Below are positions 35,146-46,644 of a DNA stretch of 64,000 bases, in pieces; the first letter of the stretch is position 1, and each line of letters begins with the position of its first letter. The stretch covers positions 124,001-188,000 of the forward strand of contig NZ_JAMXFA010000007.1 of NCBI RefSeq assembly GCF_025370785.1, read 5' to 3'. Under the pieces are notes generated by a model. It was not told where the DNA came from. It did no database searches and was given only the letters and a program-made list of their open reading frames with translations. Both the position numbers and the translations under genes were made by a program. Origin of the DNA: Laspinema olomoucense D3b. GTDB lineage: Bacteria > Cyanobacteriota > Cyanobacteriia > Cyanobacteriales > Laspinemataceae.

Positions 35146-37806
35146 TTAACTCTTTTTCTTCGCCGTAGAAGTTGTGGATTTCTTCTTAGTTGTCCCCGTT
35201 TTTGACTTGGTGCTACTGGTTTTGGATTTGCTACTACTCTTACTCTTAGAAGTAGAGGCTTTGGCCGCCAGCAGTTCGATCGCTTGTGCCAGGGTGACAT
35301 CTTCTACAGTGGTGCCTTCGGGTACAGAGGCATTGGTTTTCCCATGTTTGACATAAGGTCCGTAAGGACCGTCGTAAACGTTTACGGGTTCGTCATCTGC
35401 CGGATGTTTGCCGAGTTCCCGCAGGGGTTCTTTGGCTTTGCTGGTTTTGCTGCTACTGCGGCTTTTTTTCGGTTCGGCGAGTAACTCTAAAGCCCGCGAT
35501 AGGGTGATGCTGAGGACATCATCTGCGGCTTTTAAGGATCGATATTCTTTGCCCTCTTCTTTCCCCCGATCGCACACCACATAAGGTCCAAATCGCCCTA
35601 AACTCGCTTGGATTTTCCCGCCATTTTCGGGATGAACTCCCAAGGTTCGCGGTAAGGAGAGGAGTCCCACTGCTTGTTCTACGGTCAAGTTTTCTGCGGT
35701 GACGCCTTTGGGGAAAGAAGCCCGTTTCGGTTTTTTATTCTCTTCCGTAGCTTCTCCGAGTTGGACATAAGGGCCATATTTGCCAATCAGGATATAAATC
35801 GGCAAGCCGGTATTGGGGTCGGTACCGAGTTGGTCCGGTCCCTCGGTTTTTTGCTTGAGAATCAGTTGGACTTGTTCGGGGTCCAGGTCGGAAGGGGTGA
35901 GGTCCTTGGGAATGGAGGCGGTGACGACCCCACTACCATTGTCGGCTTCAATATAGGGACCATAGCGCCCGATGCGAACTTTGGCGTCTAGGTTCTCCAA
36001 TTCGACGCTACGGGCTTGGTTGGGGTCGATCGCACTTTCCTGTTGCTTGACTTGGGTTTCCAGGCCATTTTCCCCGAGATAAAACTTCTGGAGATAGGGC
36101 AACCAAGCGGCTTCTCCGGTGGAAATATCATCCAGAGTTCGTTCCATTTTCGCCGTAAAGCCCGGATCTACCAATTCAGGGAAGTATTTTTCCAACAAAT
36201 CGGTGACGGCAAAGGCGGTAAAGGTGGGGACCAAGGCATTCCCTTTAAGAATGGAATAGCCGCGATCGATGATGGTACTGATGATGCTGGCGTAGGTACT
36301 GGGACGTCCGATGCCTTCGCTTTCTAGGGTTTTGACCAGGGAAGCTTCGGTATAGCGGGCCGGGGGTTGGGTTTCATGGCCGACTGCTTCGATGTTTTGG
36401 CAGTTGGGGCGATCGCCCACTTTTAACGCCGGTAAAATCACCTCTTGGTCCTCTAACGCCGCATCGGGATCGTCCGACCCTTCCACATAAGCGCGCAAAA
36501 ATCCTGGGAAATCAATCCGTTTACCACTGGACCGAAATCCGGCATTCTCCACCTGCAAATCCACCACAACGATGGTTTGACGGGCATCGGCCATTTGGCT
36601 GGCGACAGTGCGTTTCCAAATCAAATCATACAGTTGTAATTCCCGTCCCGAGAGGGGAGTTTGTTGCGGGGTGCGGAAGCTGCTTCCCGCCGGACGAATC
36701 GCTTCGTGGGCTTCCTGGGCCCCTTTGCTCTTGGTGGCATATTGCCTGGGTTTGGGGCTGAGATACTCTTTCCCGTACATTTCTGCCACACAGGTCCGCG
36801 CTGCAGTGAGGGCCTGTTCTGACAGATGCACCGAGTCAGTTCTCATGTAGGTGATGTACCCATTTTCGTAGAGACTTTGGGCAATTTTCATCGTATCCCT
36901 TGCCGATAACCGCAGTTTGCGGTTGGCCTCCTGTTGGAGGGTGGAGGTGGTAAAGGGAGGGGAAGGTTTCCGGGTGGTGGGACGTTCCTCAACTTTAGCG
37001 ACTTGCCAAGGTTTGCCCGTGAGTTGGGTAACCAGGGCCCTGGCTTGTGCTTCGTTGAGGAGGACGACATTGCGACCGGCGATAATTTGGCCAGTGGATT
37101 CATCAAAATCGCTACCCGTGGCAACTTTGCGATCGCCTAGAGTGACCAGTTTGGTTTCAAAGGGGGTTTTGGCCTGAACTAAGCGGGCTTTTAAATCCCA
37201 ATAGGACCCTTGACGGAAGGCGCGCCGTTGCCGTTCTCGTTGTACCAACAGGCGCACCGCCACGGACTGCACCCGACCAGCAGAGAGTCCCGAGGCGATT
37301 TTTTTCCACAACAGGGGCGAGAGGGTATAACCGACCAATCGGTCTAAGATCCGCCGCGTTTCTTGGGCGTGGACCAGTTGGTGATCAATCGTGCGGCAAT
37401 TGTTGAGGGCATCACGGATCGCCTCCCGGGTGATTTCGTGAAACACCATGCGCTTAATCGGCACCTTGGGCTTGAGCACTTGTTGCAGATGCCAACTAAT
37501 ACTTTCTCCTTCCCGGTCTTCGTCCGTTGCCAGAATCAGCTCATCGGCGTCTTTGAGAGCATCTTTGAGGGTTTTGACGACTTTTTGCTTCGTTTTGGGG
37601 ATGACGTAGAGGGGCTCAAAATCGGCTTCTACATTGACCCCAAGCTGCGCCCATTTTTCCCCTTTGACTTGTTCGGGAATTTCATCGGCAGAGGAGGGCA
37701 GATCGCGCACGTGACCCATCGATGCCTCTACGCGATAGTCGTTCGGCAGGAAGTTCCGAATCGTGCGGGCTTTGGTTGGAGATTCGACGATAACGAGGGT
37801 TGACAT
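35146..37806 (-). CDS. topA: DNA topoisomerase I (type IA)
   Basis: It relaxes negatively supercoiled DNA by a covalent Tyr intermediate. The 886-residue protein has an N-terminal Toprim ([18 protein letters not shown]) with DEDREGE, and the catalytic segment [13 protein letters not shown] with the active Tyr near residue 318. Four C-terminal repeats follow ([54 protein letters not shown]), then a Lys/Ser/Thr-rich tail that may aid DNA binding. No Cys4 zinc ribbons are seen, as in other cyanobacterial enzymes of this architecture. Confidence 0.97.
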   Translation of the reverse strand: MSTLVIVESPTKARTIRNFLPNDYRVEASMGHVRDLPSSADEIPEQVKGEKWAQLGVNVEADFEPLYVIPKTKQKVVKTLKDALKDADELILATDEDREGESISWHLQQVLKPKVPIKRMVFHEITREAIRDALNNCRTIDHQLVHAQETRRILDRLVGYTLSPLLWKKIASGLSAGRVQSVAVRLLVQRERQRRAFRQGSYWDLKARLVQAKTPFETKLVTLGDRKVATGSDFDESTGQIIAGRNVVLLNEAQARALVTQLTGKPWQVAKVEERPTTRKPSPPFTTSTLQQEANRKLRLSARDTMKIAQSLYENGYITYMRTDSVHLSEQALTAARTCVAEMYGKEYLSPKPRQYATKSKGAQEAHEAIRPAGSSFRTPQQTPLSGRELQLYDLIWKRTVASQMADARQTIVVVDLQVENAGFRSSGKRIDFPGFLRAYVEGSDDPDAALEDQEVILPALKVGDRPNCQNIEAVGHETQPPARYTEASLVKTLESEGIGRPSTYASIISTIIDRGYSILKGNALVPTFTAFAVTDLLEKYFPELVDPGFTAKMERTLDDISTGEAAWLPYLQKFYLGENGLETQVKQQESAIDPNQARSVELENLDAKVRIGRYGPYIEADNGSGVVTASIPKDLTPSDLDPEQVQLILKQKTEGPDQLGTDPNTGLPIYILIGKYGPYVQLGEATEENKKPKRASFPKGVTAENLTVEQAVGLLSLPRTLGVHPENGGKIQASLGRFGPYVVCDRGKEEGKEYRSLKAADDVLSITLSRALELLAEPKKSRSSSKTSKAKEPLRELGKHPADDEPVNVYDGPYGPYVKHGKTNASVPEGTTVEDVTLAQAIELLAAKASTSKSKSSSKSKTSSTKSKTGTTKKKSTTSTAKKKS

Positions 37807-38562
37807 GGCACCTTTTGGGGATAGCAGCTTTGTAGAACGTCAGCTTTAGAGCTTTTTGGGGGAGATGTCAAGGGGCATCGGGAAAGGGGGCATCAGTCTC
37901 GCTGGCATCTAGCTGGAGTCTGGCTGCCTCTGATTCAAGAGGAGGGATGCCCGGTCTTTGCAGTGGATGGCTGCCGGGGAATCCGTGCCGATCGCGATTG
38001 ATATCCGATTTCGCCACCCTGATCGAGTTGCGGTATCGGGAGATGGGCCGTTCGGTCCTGGGGACTTGAGGCAGGAGGCTGAGAGTGACTTCTACCCGGA
38101 CGGAGGACTTGAACGAGGCGATCGCCTCGGTTCTGGATCGCCCGGGTTCCCGATCTCCTCTATATCTATGATGGGGTTGATCAAGGGCGACTTAACATCC
38201 CACTCGGATTAGAGTTTTTTCCATCGCCGGTCCATAGCTTTGGGGAGAAGCTCCCTAAATTGACCCTAGCACAAGCGGAGAAAACCGGAGGCAAAAATGA
38301 GGAAGGGGGTGAACAAGTCGCCCATAGGACTTCGGCTTTATCCCAGGTTGCAAGGGGTTTTAGGCGTTGCTCTCAACGGAAACCCGTCCGCTCAAATGAA
38401 TCAATGCCCTCAGGGATCACCGGGCTTGAGCTAGAGGAGTTGGGGCAATTCGAGGGGTTGGGGCGGATATCAAGGTAAGATGCAAGAGGTAAAGAATTCC
38501 TAATGCACGAACTGCACCAACTTGATGCTGAGTGATTGTATTGTATCTGCCCATAACTTCCT
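37807..38562. other. Divergent intergenic region between topA and ndhB
   Basis: No convincing gene is seen. It should contain the promoters of both genes. HIP1 sites are present. Confidence 0.5.
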
Positions 38563-40137
38563 ATGAACTTTGCTAATCTTGCCGCCCAGTTAAATGCTGG
38601 AATAATTTTGCCAGAGGGAATTGTGATCGTGACCCTGCTGGTGGTCCTGGTTTATGACCTGATCGTGGGGCGGGAATCACTGAAGGTGACCCCCTACATG
38701 GCGATCGCTGGTCTATTGGCGTCCCTGGTGGCGCTGGTTTATCAATGGGATGCCACGGACCCGATTTCGTTCCTCGGTGGGTTCAATGGGGACGCCATGA
38801 GCGTGATCTTTCGCGGGATTATCGCCCTGTCTGCGGTGGTTACCGTTTTGATGTCGATCCGCTATGTGGAAAACTCTGGCACCGCAATGGGCGAGTTTCT
38901 GATGATTTTGCTCACCGCAACCCTTGGAGGAATGTTCCTCTCCGGGGCAGATGAGTTGGTGATGATTTTTGTGTCTTTAGAAACCCTGAGTATTTCATCA
39001 TATCTGCTCACGGGTTACATGAAGCTGGATCCCCGTTCTAATGAGGCGGCTTTAAAATATCTGCTGATTGGCGCTGCCTCTTCGGCAGTGTTTCTCTATG
39101 GGATGTCTCTGTTGTATGGACTTTCGGGAGGAGAAACTCGCTTAAGTGCGATCGCGGCTGGGATGGCGGCTTCTGGAACCGGCCCCTCCATCGGACTGGT
39201 GATTGCCCTTGTCTTTGTGATTGCCGGGATTTCTTTCAAAATCTCTGCGGTTCCCTTCCACCAATGGACCCCCGACGTTTACGAAGGCTCTCCCACCCCG
39301 GTTGTGGCGTTCTTGTCTGTGGGTTCTAAAGCAGCAGGGTTTGCCTTGGCGATTCGTCTGCTAACGACAGCCTTCCCCCTCGTCCAAGAAGAGTGGCATT
39401 TTGTATTTACCGCCCTCGCCATCCTCAGTATGGTCCTGGGTAATGTGGTGGCCCTGGCTCAAACCAGTCTCAAACGGATGCTTGCCTATTCCTCCATTGG
39501 ACAAGCAGGTTTTGTGATGATTGGTTTAATTGCCAATACCGATGCCGGATATGCCAGCATGATTTTTTATCTGCTGGTTTATCTATTCATGAACTTGGGT
39601 GCCTTCACCTGTTTGATTCTCTTCACCCTCCGCACGGGAACGGATCAAATTAGCGAATATGCGGGGCTGTATCAAAAAGACCCATTGTTAACCTTGGGGT
39701 TAAGTATTTGTTTACTTTCCCTCGGTGGAATTCCTCCCCTGGCGGGATTCTTCGGAAAGATTTATCTGTTCTGGGCCGGTTGGCAAGCGGGTCTTTATGG
39801 CTTAGTGTTGCTGGGCTTATTAACCAGTGTGGTTTCGATTTACTACTACATCCGTGTTGTCAAGATGATGGTGGTTAAGGAACCGCAAGAAATGTCCGAG
39901 GCGGTCAGAAATTATCCCGAAATTAGCTGGAATTTCCGGGGAATGCGATCGCTCCAAGTGGGTTTAATCCTCACGGTGATTGCTACTTCCCTCGCTGGGA
40001 TTCTGTCCAATCCCCTGTTTACGTTGGCGAATAATTCCGTTTCTAGGACTTTCATGTTGCAAGCCTCTATGGGGAAAACCGTCCCCGCTGCCACCTTAAC
40101 CAGTCCGGCGGACTTGACTGCTTCCAACACCCCTTAA
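38563..40137 (+). CDS. ndhB: NAD(P)H-quinone oxidoreductase subunit 2 (NdhB)
   Basis: Proton-pumping membrane subunit of the NDH-1 complex, used in respiration and cyclic electron flow around photosystem I. The 524-residue product has about 14 transmembrane helices and recognisable segments [39 protein letters not shown] and [19 protein letters not shown]. Length is right for cyanobacterial NdhB. A terminator follows at 40172. Confidence 0.97.
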   Translation: MNFANLAAQLNAGIILPEGIVIVTLLVVLVYDLIVGRESLKVTPYMAIAGLLASLVALVYQWDATDPISFLGGFNGDAMSVIFRGIIALSAVVTVLMSIRYVENSGTAMGEFLMILLTATLGGMFLSGADELVMIFVSLETLSISSYLLTGYMKLDPRSNEAALKYLLIGAASSAVFLYGMSLLYGLSGGETRLSAIAAGMAASGTGPSIGLVIALVFVIAGISFKISAVPFHQWTPDVYEGSPTPVVAFLSVGSKAAGFALAIRLLTTAFPLVQEEWHFVFTALAILSMVLGNVVALAQTSLKRMLAYSSIGQAGFVMIGLIANTDAGYASMIFYLLVYLFMNLGAFTCLILFTLRTGTDQISEYAGLYQKDPLLTLGLSICLLSLGGIPPLAGFFGKIYLFWAGWQAGLYGLVLLGLLTSVVSIYYYIRVVKMMVVKEPQEMSEAVRNYPEISWNFRGMRSLQVGLILTVIATSLAGILSNPLFTLANNSVSRTFMLQASMGKTVPAATLTSPADLTASNTP

Positions 40138-40171
40138 TAAAAGCCCGTTCAATCATCAACGGTCATATTTT

Positions 40172-40212
40172 GTAGAGGCAATCCCGGTGGGGTTGCCTCT
40201 CTCCTATTTTTA
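40172..40212 (+). terminator. Rho-independent terminator of ndhB
   Basis: TAGAGGCAA and TTGCCTCT form the stem around CCCGGTGGGG, followed by CTCCTATTTTT. Confidence 0.75.
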
Positions 40213-40249
40213 GGGGGTTTGCTCCCACCCCACTGGGAATCAATTGGGG

Positions 40250-40891
40250 TTAAGTCCAAATTAATTGCAGTAACCGAATCACCAGCCAAGTCAGTAATCC
40301 ATAAATTGCGATCGCAATTAAAGCGTTAATTTCAAAAGCAGAATTTCCAAAGGTTGGGGTTATAAATAGCGTTTCAAAGGGCGTGACAAAGGGAGAGGAT
40401 AAGGCATAAATAAATCCGGCAAACTGGTTGTCTGGGTTAGCACCTAATAGTCGCAATACGACCCGCAAAACTAATAAAACTCCCAGTGCTCCCATGAGAT
40501 AGTAAATCACTTGATTGGTCTTGCTTAAAGCCAGTCGGTGTCTAATGTCAGCAATGCGCCGTTCCTCTTCTTCTAATTGGATTCCTTCAATTCGTCGGTT
40601 GATATATTCTTCTTGTTGTCGTAAGTCCTGAAGCTGTCGGCTTAATCGCGCCTCTTCTTGTCGCAGTTCCCCCAGGTTTTGAAGGTGCCGTTCCTGTTCC
40701 CGTCGCAGTTCATCAATGGCAGGGTTCCGGGATTGTTCAGAGGGACTATACGCGCGATCGCCTCTGGGAATGCCAGGATTAGGGGGTGTTAACGGTTGTT
40801 CTGGGATTCGAGTGGGGTATTCTTCATCGGCAAGCCCGGATGGGGGTTGGGTCGCATTTTCGCGATCGGGTCGGTTATAATCTGGGTTCAT
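40250..40891 (-). CDS. YggT-family membrane protein with a coiled-coil N-terminus
   Basis: The 213-residue protein has a Pro/Arg-rich polar N-terminus, a long coiled coil (REEQERHL to IRHRLALSK, about residues 65-125), then a YggT domain with two hydrophobic segments (QVIYYLMGALGVLLVLRVVL and INALIAIAIYGLLTWLVIR). YggT proteins affect cell-envelope or chloroplast nucleoid organisation and, in cyanobacteria, division-related processes. The long coiled coil is not part of the core family. Localisation is plasma or thylakoid membrane by inference. Confidence 0.85.
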   Translation of the reverse strand: MNPDYNRPDRENATQPPSGLADEEYPTRIPEQPLTPPNPGIPRGDRAYSPSEQSRNPAIDELRREQERHLQNLGELRQEEARLSRQLQDLRQQEEYINRRIEGIQLEEEERRIADIRHRLALSKTNQVIYYLMGALGVLLVLRVVLRLLGANPDNQFAGFIYALSSPFVTPFETLFITPTFGNSAFEINALIAIAIYGLLTWLVIRLLQLIWT

Positions 40892-42665
40892 CTTTTCCCT
40901 CCCTACAAAATAGTCTTAATTCCTTATGCTATCAATCTGTTTATCCCGTGAGGGCGATCGCCCCTAAAATCTCCGCCGATTTCGGCGTTGGGAAATCACG
41001 GGCTATTCGTCAGTAATGCCGCTATTGTTTCTCACATTGTGTTAAAATCGGAGATTGGCGCTATTTTGAGTTGATTGAGGGCGGGCGATATTTAGGGCGA
41101 TCGTCCCAGGAATTATCCTGAATTTTATCCTCCTGCACCCACTTCAATTAGAGTCAGGTAGTCTGATCTCATGTTTGCTCGCTCTCCCACACTACCCTAA
41201 CCGCCTTTCCCCCCGAACCACCCCTCCTCAGACCCTCCTCTAAGAGGAGAGGGAGAAGTGGGTATTTTAAGTATAAAAAATATAATTAAGCGAACTCTAA
41301 AAAATAAAATCTTCTCTCAGAGATCCCCCCAACCCCCCTTTCCAAGGGGGGCTTTTCCAATTCTGCCAAACCTATAATGCAAAACTTTTTTTAGGAAAAT
41401 TCCTAATTAAATCCAAACCAGACTTCGTTTTATGTAAAGATAGAAAAGATTTTGCAATTTTTAGACTGGCCGCGCCAACTTGAATGAGTATTTTAGGTAA
41501 AGGTTTCGTCCAACCGGATTAACTCAATATTTTTGCAGAACAGATAATGCCTTTTGAGGTATTCAGAAATTGTTTGAGCCTGATTGATATTTGTAAAGGG
41601 AATTTCTCAGGCTAACCGGGCAAAACGAGCTAAGTCGGAAAGGTTTAAAAGGGCGAATCCTTGAGGGACCGAATCCGGTAAATAAATCCTTGTAAACGAA
41701 AGTCGTAAACCCCCGAACAAGTTTGGCGAAGTTCGTTAAATCAATAGATCCCAGGGGTTGACATTTCATCTCAATGGCAATCCTTTACAATAGACTTCTT
41801 GCAAAATTATAAAAAGCCGATTGGCGTTACCAAGGGGGGGAAAGGGGGAACAATCGGTTATTTTGCAAGAGGTTTAATAAATCCCTTTGAATGGGTAGCC
41901 CAAAAGTGAGCCCAGAGCAAAATTTTAGTCATCGCTGTTGTCTTCGGGAAGGAACTCTAAAGGACTGTGATCACCGGAGTGGGGATTCGGTATCCCTCGC
42001 GGTGACCCGGGTTGGGTTGGGTTGGGTCCCTTCAGGGCGGAAATATTCCGAGTTTTAAGGATTGAAGTTATTGAGGAATAAGGGATTAAGGTTTGTTTAC
42101 CCCGGGAAAAAAGGGGGCCCACATCTGATGCATCCCTTTGGCAAGGGGAGGGGACTGGAAGTGGACAACCCGGTTTGGGAGTACATAGCCCTAATCCGGG
42201 ACGCGAGCGATCGCCGGACCATCCCAGAACACCAAAACTTTGCCCAGTCCAAAAGCGGTAGCACGAAAACGAAGAGTTTTGCTATGCTTAAGGTCAAAGT
42301 ACCAAAGGGATGGCGGGATATTGACTCAAAGCCAACGGGCTTCGGCCTTCAAATCCTCCTTCCGATCCCCTTCCGAATCCCCTGCTTTTCTCAAGAGTCG
42401 AGAGTTAACGATTGCGATACCCAAACGCACAGTATAACTCAAAACTCGTAACTAGGGCAACTCCTCTAGGACAGAGAGATTAAAGGGTTCAGAGATGGTG
42501 GAATGCTTCTGAAGGTGCTATTCAAACCATAACGGTGAGGAAATTACCAGGGACTTGAGCTACTCAAAAGAATACTCTTGAGGGGCGATGTGCTTGTAGT
42601 TTTATCTCAGTTAGGGTAGAAAGCAGGTTCTTACGCGCCAAATGTGTCGGTAAAGGGATTAAGCC
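40892..42665. other. 1.8 kb gene-poor region upstream of clpC
   Basis: No gene of family quality is seen. It contains hairpin-forming repeats (CCTCCTCT/AGAGGAG at 41233-41252; CCCCCC/GGGGGG around TTTCCAA at 41333-41351), the ~80 bp TIR element at 41794-41873 and, near the end, the clpC leader with a CTCAA/TTGAG hairpin. Confidence 0.55.
41794..41873. repeat. TIR-bounded ~80 bp element, copy A
   Basis: ACTTCTTGCAAAAT at the left and ATTTTGCAAGAGGT at the right are 13/14 matched inverted repeats. The inner AAGCCGATTGGCGTTA and G-rich run are shared with the element at 4198-4275. There is no coding capacity. It is MITE-like; the parent transposase is not in the window. Confidence 0.7.
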
Positions 42666-45137
42666 ATGTTTGAACGCTTCACAGAAAAAGCTATTAAAGT
42701 GATTATGCTGGCCCAGGAGGAAGCACGCCGCCTGGGACATAACTTCGTCGGTACCGAACAGATCCTCCTGGGTCTCATCGGAGAAGGTACCGGGGTTGCA
42801 GCAAAAGTGCTCAAGTCAATGGGGGTTAATCTCAAAGATGCCCGCATTGAAGTCGAAAAAATTATTGGTCGCGGTTCCGGTTTCGTGGCAGTGGAAATTC
42901 CGTTTACGCCTAGAGCCAAGCGGGTTCTGGAGCTTTCACTAGAAGAAGCGCGTCAACTGGGCCATAACTACATCGGCACTGAACACCTGCTACTGGGATT
43001 GATTCGCGAAGGCGAAGGAGTGGCAGCTAGGGTCCTAGAAAACCTGGGGGTTGACCTCTCGAAAGTCCGCACGCAAGTGATTAGGATGCTGGGAGAAACC
43101 GCTGAGGTGACCTCTGGAGCCAGCAACGCCCGGACCAAGACTCCCACCCTGGATGAGTTTGGGGCGAATTTGACCCAAATGGCTGCCGAAGGCAAGCTGG
43201 ATCCGGTTGTGGGGCGTCAGAAAGAAATTGAACGGGTGATCCAGATTCTGGGTCGTCGGACTAAGAATAACCCGGTGCTGATTGGGGAACCGGGGGTGGG
43301 TAAAACGGCGATCGCCGAAGGATTGGCCCAACGGATTGCCAACAACGACGTGCCGGATATCCTGGAAGATAAGCGGGTCGTCACCTTAGATATCGGGTTA
43401 CTGGTCGCCGGAACCAAATATCGAGGCGAATTTGAAGAACGCCTGAAGAAAATTATGGATGAAATCCGCTCGGCGCGGAATGTCATCCTGGTCATTGATG
43501 AAGTGCATACCCTGATTGGGGCCGGTGCAGCCGAAGGGGCGATCGATGCGGCAAACATCCTCAAACCGGCCTTAGCCCGGGGTGAATTGCAATGTATCGG
43601 GGCGACCACTTTAGATGAGTATCGCAAACATATCGAGCGGGATGCGGCCTTAGAACGCCGATTCCAGCCGGTGATGGTGGGCGAACCGACGGTGGATGAA
43701 ACTATTGAGATTCTGTTTGGTTTGCGCGATCGCTACGAGCAACACCACAAACTGAAAATCTCCGATGAAGCCCTGGAGGCTGCCGCCAAACTGTCCGATC
43801 GCTACATTAGCGATCGCTTCTTACCCGATAAGGCGATCGACTTGGTAGATGAAGCCGGTTCCCGGGTGCGGTTGATTAACTCCCAACTGCCTCCAGCAGC
43901 GAAAGAACTGGATAAAGAACTGCGGCAAGTGCTCAAAGAAAAAGACGATGCCGTGCGTTCTCAGGACTTTGACCGCGCTGGAGAACTGCGCGATCGCGAA
44001 ATGGAGATTAAAGCCGAAATCCGCTCGATCGCCAGTAACAAAAAAACCGGCGTCAGCGACAGCAGCGAACTCTCCCCCGTCGTCACCGAAGAAGACATCG
44101 CCCAAATCGTCGCCAGTTGGACCGGCGTTCCGGTGAACAAACTCACCGAATCCGAATCCGAGAAACTGATGCACATGGAAGACACCCTGCATCAGCGTCT
44201 CATCGGTCAAGAAGAAGCCGTAAAAGCCGTCTCCCGCGCCATTCGTCGCGCCCGGGTCGGCCTGAAAAACCCCAACCGCCCGATCGCCAGCTTTATCTTC
44301 TCCGGTCCTACCGGCGTCGGTAAAACCGAACTGACCAAAGCCCTCGCGTCTTACTTCTTCGGTTCAGAAGAAGCCATGATTCGCTTGGATATGTCCGAGT
44401 ACATGGAACGCCACACGGTGTCCAAACTCATCGGGTCACCTCCGGGTTATGTCGGGTATAACGAAGGCGGACAACTGACCGAAGCTGTTCGGCGTCGTCC
44501 CTACACCGTGGTGCTGTTCGATGAAATCGAAAAAGCTCACCCCGACGTCTTCAATATGCTCCTGCAAATCCTCGAAGACGGACGCCTCACCGATGCCAAA
44601 GGTCGCACGGTAGACTTCAAAAATACCTTGCTGATTATGACCTCGAACATTGGGTCTAAAGTCATTGAAAAAGGTGGCGGTGGACTCGGATTTGAATTCT
44701 CGGAAAACCAAGCTGATGCACAGTACAACCGCATTCGCAGCTTAGTCAATGAAGAACTCAAAAACTACTTCCGTCCGGAATTCCTCAACCGTCTGGATGA
44801 AATTATCGTCTTCCGTCAGTTGGTCAAGGACGAAGTGAAGTTAATCTCGGAAATTATGCTGAAAGAAGTCTTCAGCCGCTTAACCGAGAAAGGAATTACC
44901 TTACAAGTCACCGATCGCTTTAAAGAACGGTTGATTGAAGAAGGTTACAACCCAGCTTATGGTGCGCGTCCTCTGCGTCGTGCCATTATGCGTCTGTTAG
45001 AGGACGTTTTAGCCGAGGAAATCCTCTCGGGTCGGGTTAAAGATGGGGAGACGGCGATCGTAGACATCGGCGAAGAAGGTCAAGTGATTGTCCGACCCGG
45101 TGAACAGCGTGAACTCCTGCCTCAAGCGGCGGAATAG
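42666..45137 (+). CDS. clpC: ATP-dependent Clp protease ATPase ClpC
   Basis: Class-1 Hsp100 unfoldase that feeds substrates to ClpP. The 823-residue protein has two N-terminal repeats ([38 protein letters not shown]), AAA1 with [13 protein letters not shown], a UVR-type middle segment ([19 protein letters not shown]), AAA2 with [13 protein letters not shown], and the sensor block [15 protein letters not shown]. Length is typical. ATG 42666 begins exactly at the conserved [10 protein letters not shown] palindromic element follows five bases after the stop. Confidence 0.98.
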   Translation: MFERFTEKAIKVIMLAQEEARRLGHNFVGTEQILLGLIGEGTGVAAKVLKSMGVNLKDARIEVEKIIGRGSGFVAVEIPFTPRAKRVLELSLEEARQLGHNYIGTEHLLLGLIREGEGVAARVLENLGVDLSKVRTQVIRMLGETAEVTSGASNARTKTPTLDEFGANLTQMAAEGKLDPVVGRQKEIERVIQILGRRTKNNPVLIGEPGVGKTAIAEGLAQRIANNDVPDILEDKRVVTLDIGLLVAGTKYRGEFEERLKKIMDEIRSARNVILVIDEVHTLIGAGAAEGAIDAANILKPALARGELQCIGATTLDEYRKHIERDAALERRFQPVMVGEPTVDETIEILFGLRDRYEQHHKLKISDEALEAAAKLSDRYISDRFLPDKAIDLVDEAGSRVRLINSQLPPAAKELDKELRQVLKEKDDAVRSQDFDRAGELRDREMEIKAEIRSIASNKKTGVSDSSELSPVVTEEDIAQIVASWTGVPVNKLTESESEKLMHMEDTLHQRLIGQEEAVKAVSRAIRRARVGLKNPNRPIASFIFSGPTGVGKTELTKALASYFFGSEEAMIRLDMSEYMERHTVSKLIGSPPGYVGYNEGGQLTEAVRRRPYTVVLFDEIEKAHPDVFNMLLQILEDGRLTDAKGRTVDFKNTLLIMTSNIGSKVIEKGGGGLGFEFSENQADAQYNRIRSLVNEELKNYFRPEFLNRLDEIIVFRQLVKDEVKLISEIMLKEVFSRLTEKGITLQVTDRFKERLIEEGYNPAYGARPLRRAIMRLLEDVLAEEILSGRVKDGETAIVDIGEEGQVIVRPGEQRELLPQAAE

Positions 45138-45141
45138 GTTT

Positions 45142-45199
45142 GTAAAAACCCGCACCCTGAAGGGTGGGGCTACAGGAACAAAGCCCGCCTGCGCGGGCT
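45142..45199. repeat. ~58 bp palindromic element, copy 1 (intergenic)
   Basis: GTAAAAACCCGCACCC, a GGGTGGGGCTA segment, GGAACAAAGCCCGCC and GCGCGGGCT appear in the same order, reverse-complemented, at 56842-56899. It contains two hairpins (CACCC/GGGTG and AGCCCGC/GCGGGCT). It lies just after the clpC stop codon. Confidence 0.7.
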
Positions 45200-45277
45200 A
45201 AGATCGAACCAACTTGAGACAACTGCATGGAGTATTAAGGGTTAAACGACTGCTCCTGATACCCATTTCAAAGCCTC

Positions 45278-45318
45278 ACAAAAAAGGTAGAGAATTCCAT
45301 TATTCTCTACCTTTTTTA
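45278..45318. terminator. Bidirectional terminator between clpC and the CPP1-like gene
   Basis: AAAAAAGGTAGAGAAT and ATTCTCTACCTTTTTT form a perfect stem around a six-base loop, with A and T runs on both sides so it works on both strands. Confidence 0.88.
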
Positions 45319-45341
45319 TTTGAGTATTCAGGGTGAGCAGA

Positions 45342-45950
45342 TTACCGTAAAAAACTACTAACCAACCACAATACAAAAAAGGTAAAACTCGCGGCTAAAC
45401 CATCGGCAGGGAACAGCACACCCAAACTGGTTAACCAACTGCCTAGGGGCGCACCAATCAGTAATCCCCCCAGCAAGGCAATCACGGTGATCGCCAAAGC
45501 ACGACCGAATTTCTTTTCTTTACGATTGAGAAAATAAAGACCTACACCAACGCCCAGTGCTAATGCTAAAGGTGCGGAAGCGGGTTGCAATAAACTCAAA
45601 AGACTCAAGGCAAAAAAACCTCCCGCAGGCCAGATAATATCAGACCGGGAGGGGGTATCTAACAGTCCTTGTAACCAAGCTGGACCCTCTTTTGTCGGCG
45701 TTGGGGGTGCAGCAGGCATGGTGCGGACTTCCCGTTCAGCAAAGCGAATCCGTTCCGGGACTTTAATTTTGCCCTCTTGACGCTGCCGCAGACGCTGCAT
45801 CAGAATTTCATCATAAGCTGCTTCAATGAGATCAATTTGTTTGCGATCGCCACTATGCAGTTCGCTCATGCGAGTGCGGGCTTCTTGGATTTCCTCAAAC
45901 GAAGCGTTTTCTGAGACTCCTAACTGTTCGTAGCAACTTAATTCGCTCAT
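45342..45950 (-). CDS. CPP1-like DnaJ-related membrane protein
   Basis: The 202-residue protein has a J-like N-terminus without HPD (CYEQLGVSENASFEEIQEARTR) and an EAAYDEILMQRLRQRQEGKIKV motif, followed by three to four hydrophobic helices. This matches the CPP1/DUF3353 family, whose plant member holdases protochlorophyllide oxidoreductase. In cyanobacteria it is a thylakoid-associated chaperone-like protein; a POR role here is inference. Confidence 0.88.
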   Translation of the reverse strand: MSELSCYEQLGVSENASFEEIQEARTRMSELHSGDRKQIDLIEAAYDEILMQRLRQRQEGKIKVPERIRFAEREVRTMPAAPPTPTKEGPAWLQGLLDTPSRSDIIWPAGGFFALSLLSLLQPASAPLALALGVGVGLYFLNRKEKKFGRALAITVIALLGGLLIGAPLGSWLTSLGVLFPADGLAASFTFFVLWLVSSFLR

Positions 45951-46644
45951 CTGATTTTTTTCTACCTCTTATTTAAACTACCATTAACGGTCACCTGTCC
46001 ACAAGTCCCTAGCTTTAATCACCCGGACCCGAGTCAAGCGACTTAAAATAAAGACTTGTAGACCCAATCATGATTATATTTTTTCCGAGATTGCGTGGCA
46101 AAATCGGGGATGAACTGGGGCGTTGCAAAGAGTCCCTCTGTCAAATCGAGCCACCATCGAAAAATGGGTGTTCCCTGGGAGTAATTACTAGAATAACGTG
46201 ACTGCTTTCGCCTCTTTAACTGGGGCGATCGCAGACATTCCCTAGACAATCTGCCCAATGGTGTCTCAACTGTAACCTAACCCCCCAGATATTGGGCATT
46301 CCTCTTTAGTGTATCTTGCCCATCTGTGCCTCAGAGATATCCCCTCCTCTGCGCCAGTTGCACAGGGGATCACCCAGAGGGCGATCGCGAATTCAGCAGG
46401 GGTCAGGGGTCATGCCGTCTCAACGCGAGCTCCGAGTTCACACCCTTTGTCAAGACATACGCATATATTCCCCTATCCGCCTTCCCAGGGCCAGTCTAGG
46501 TCCTGAATGCCTGAATCAATCACTCTCCATCAAGACAATGAGCTTTTTGGGTGAAAACTAGCGGCTATCAAACCCCCATTTTGTCCCAAAGCTAGAACAA
46601 ATTTCTCCTACGAGTTGCGCTTCAATATTAATAATACCCATCCG
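45951..46644. other. Intergenic region before the second SDR gene
   Basis: No supported gene is seen. A 71-codon minus-strand frame at 46043-46258 reads plausibly (GTPIFRWWLDLTEG) but starts at TTG with no family match. It may be a remnant. Confidence 0.45.

Noticed and set aside
37363-37803. Long plus-strand frame opposite topA
   Set aside because: Shadow of the topA coding strand in a GC-rich region.
42062-42451. 129-codon plus-strand frame upstream of clpC
   Set aside because: Low-complexity, no hydrophobic or catalytic pattern and poor codon use; most likely chance.
46043-46258. 71-codon minus-strand frame
   Set aside because: TTG start, no ribosome site and no family match; kept only as a remark in the intergenic entry.
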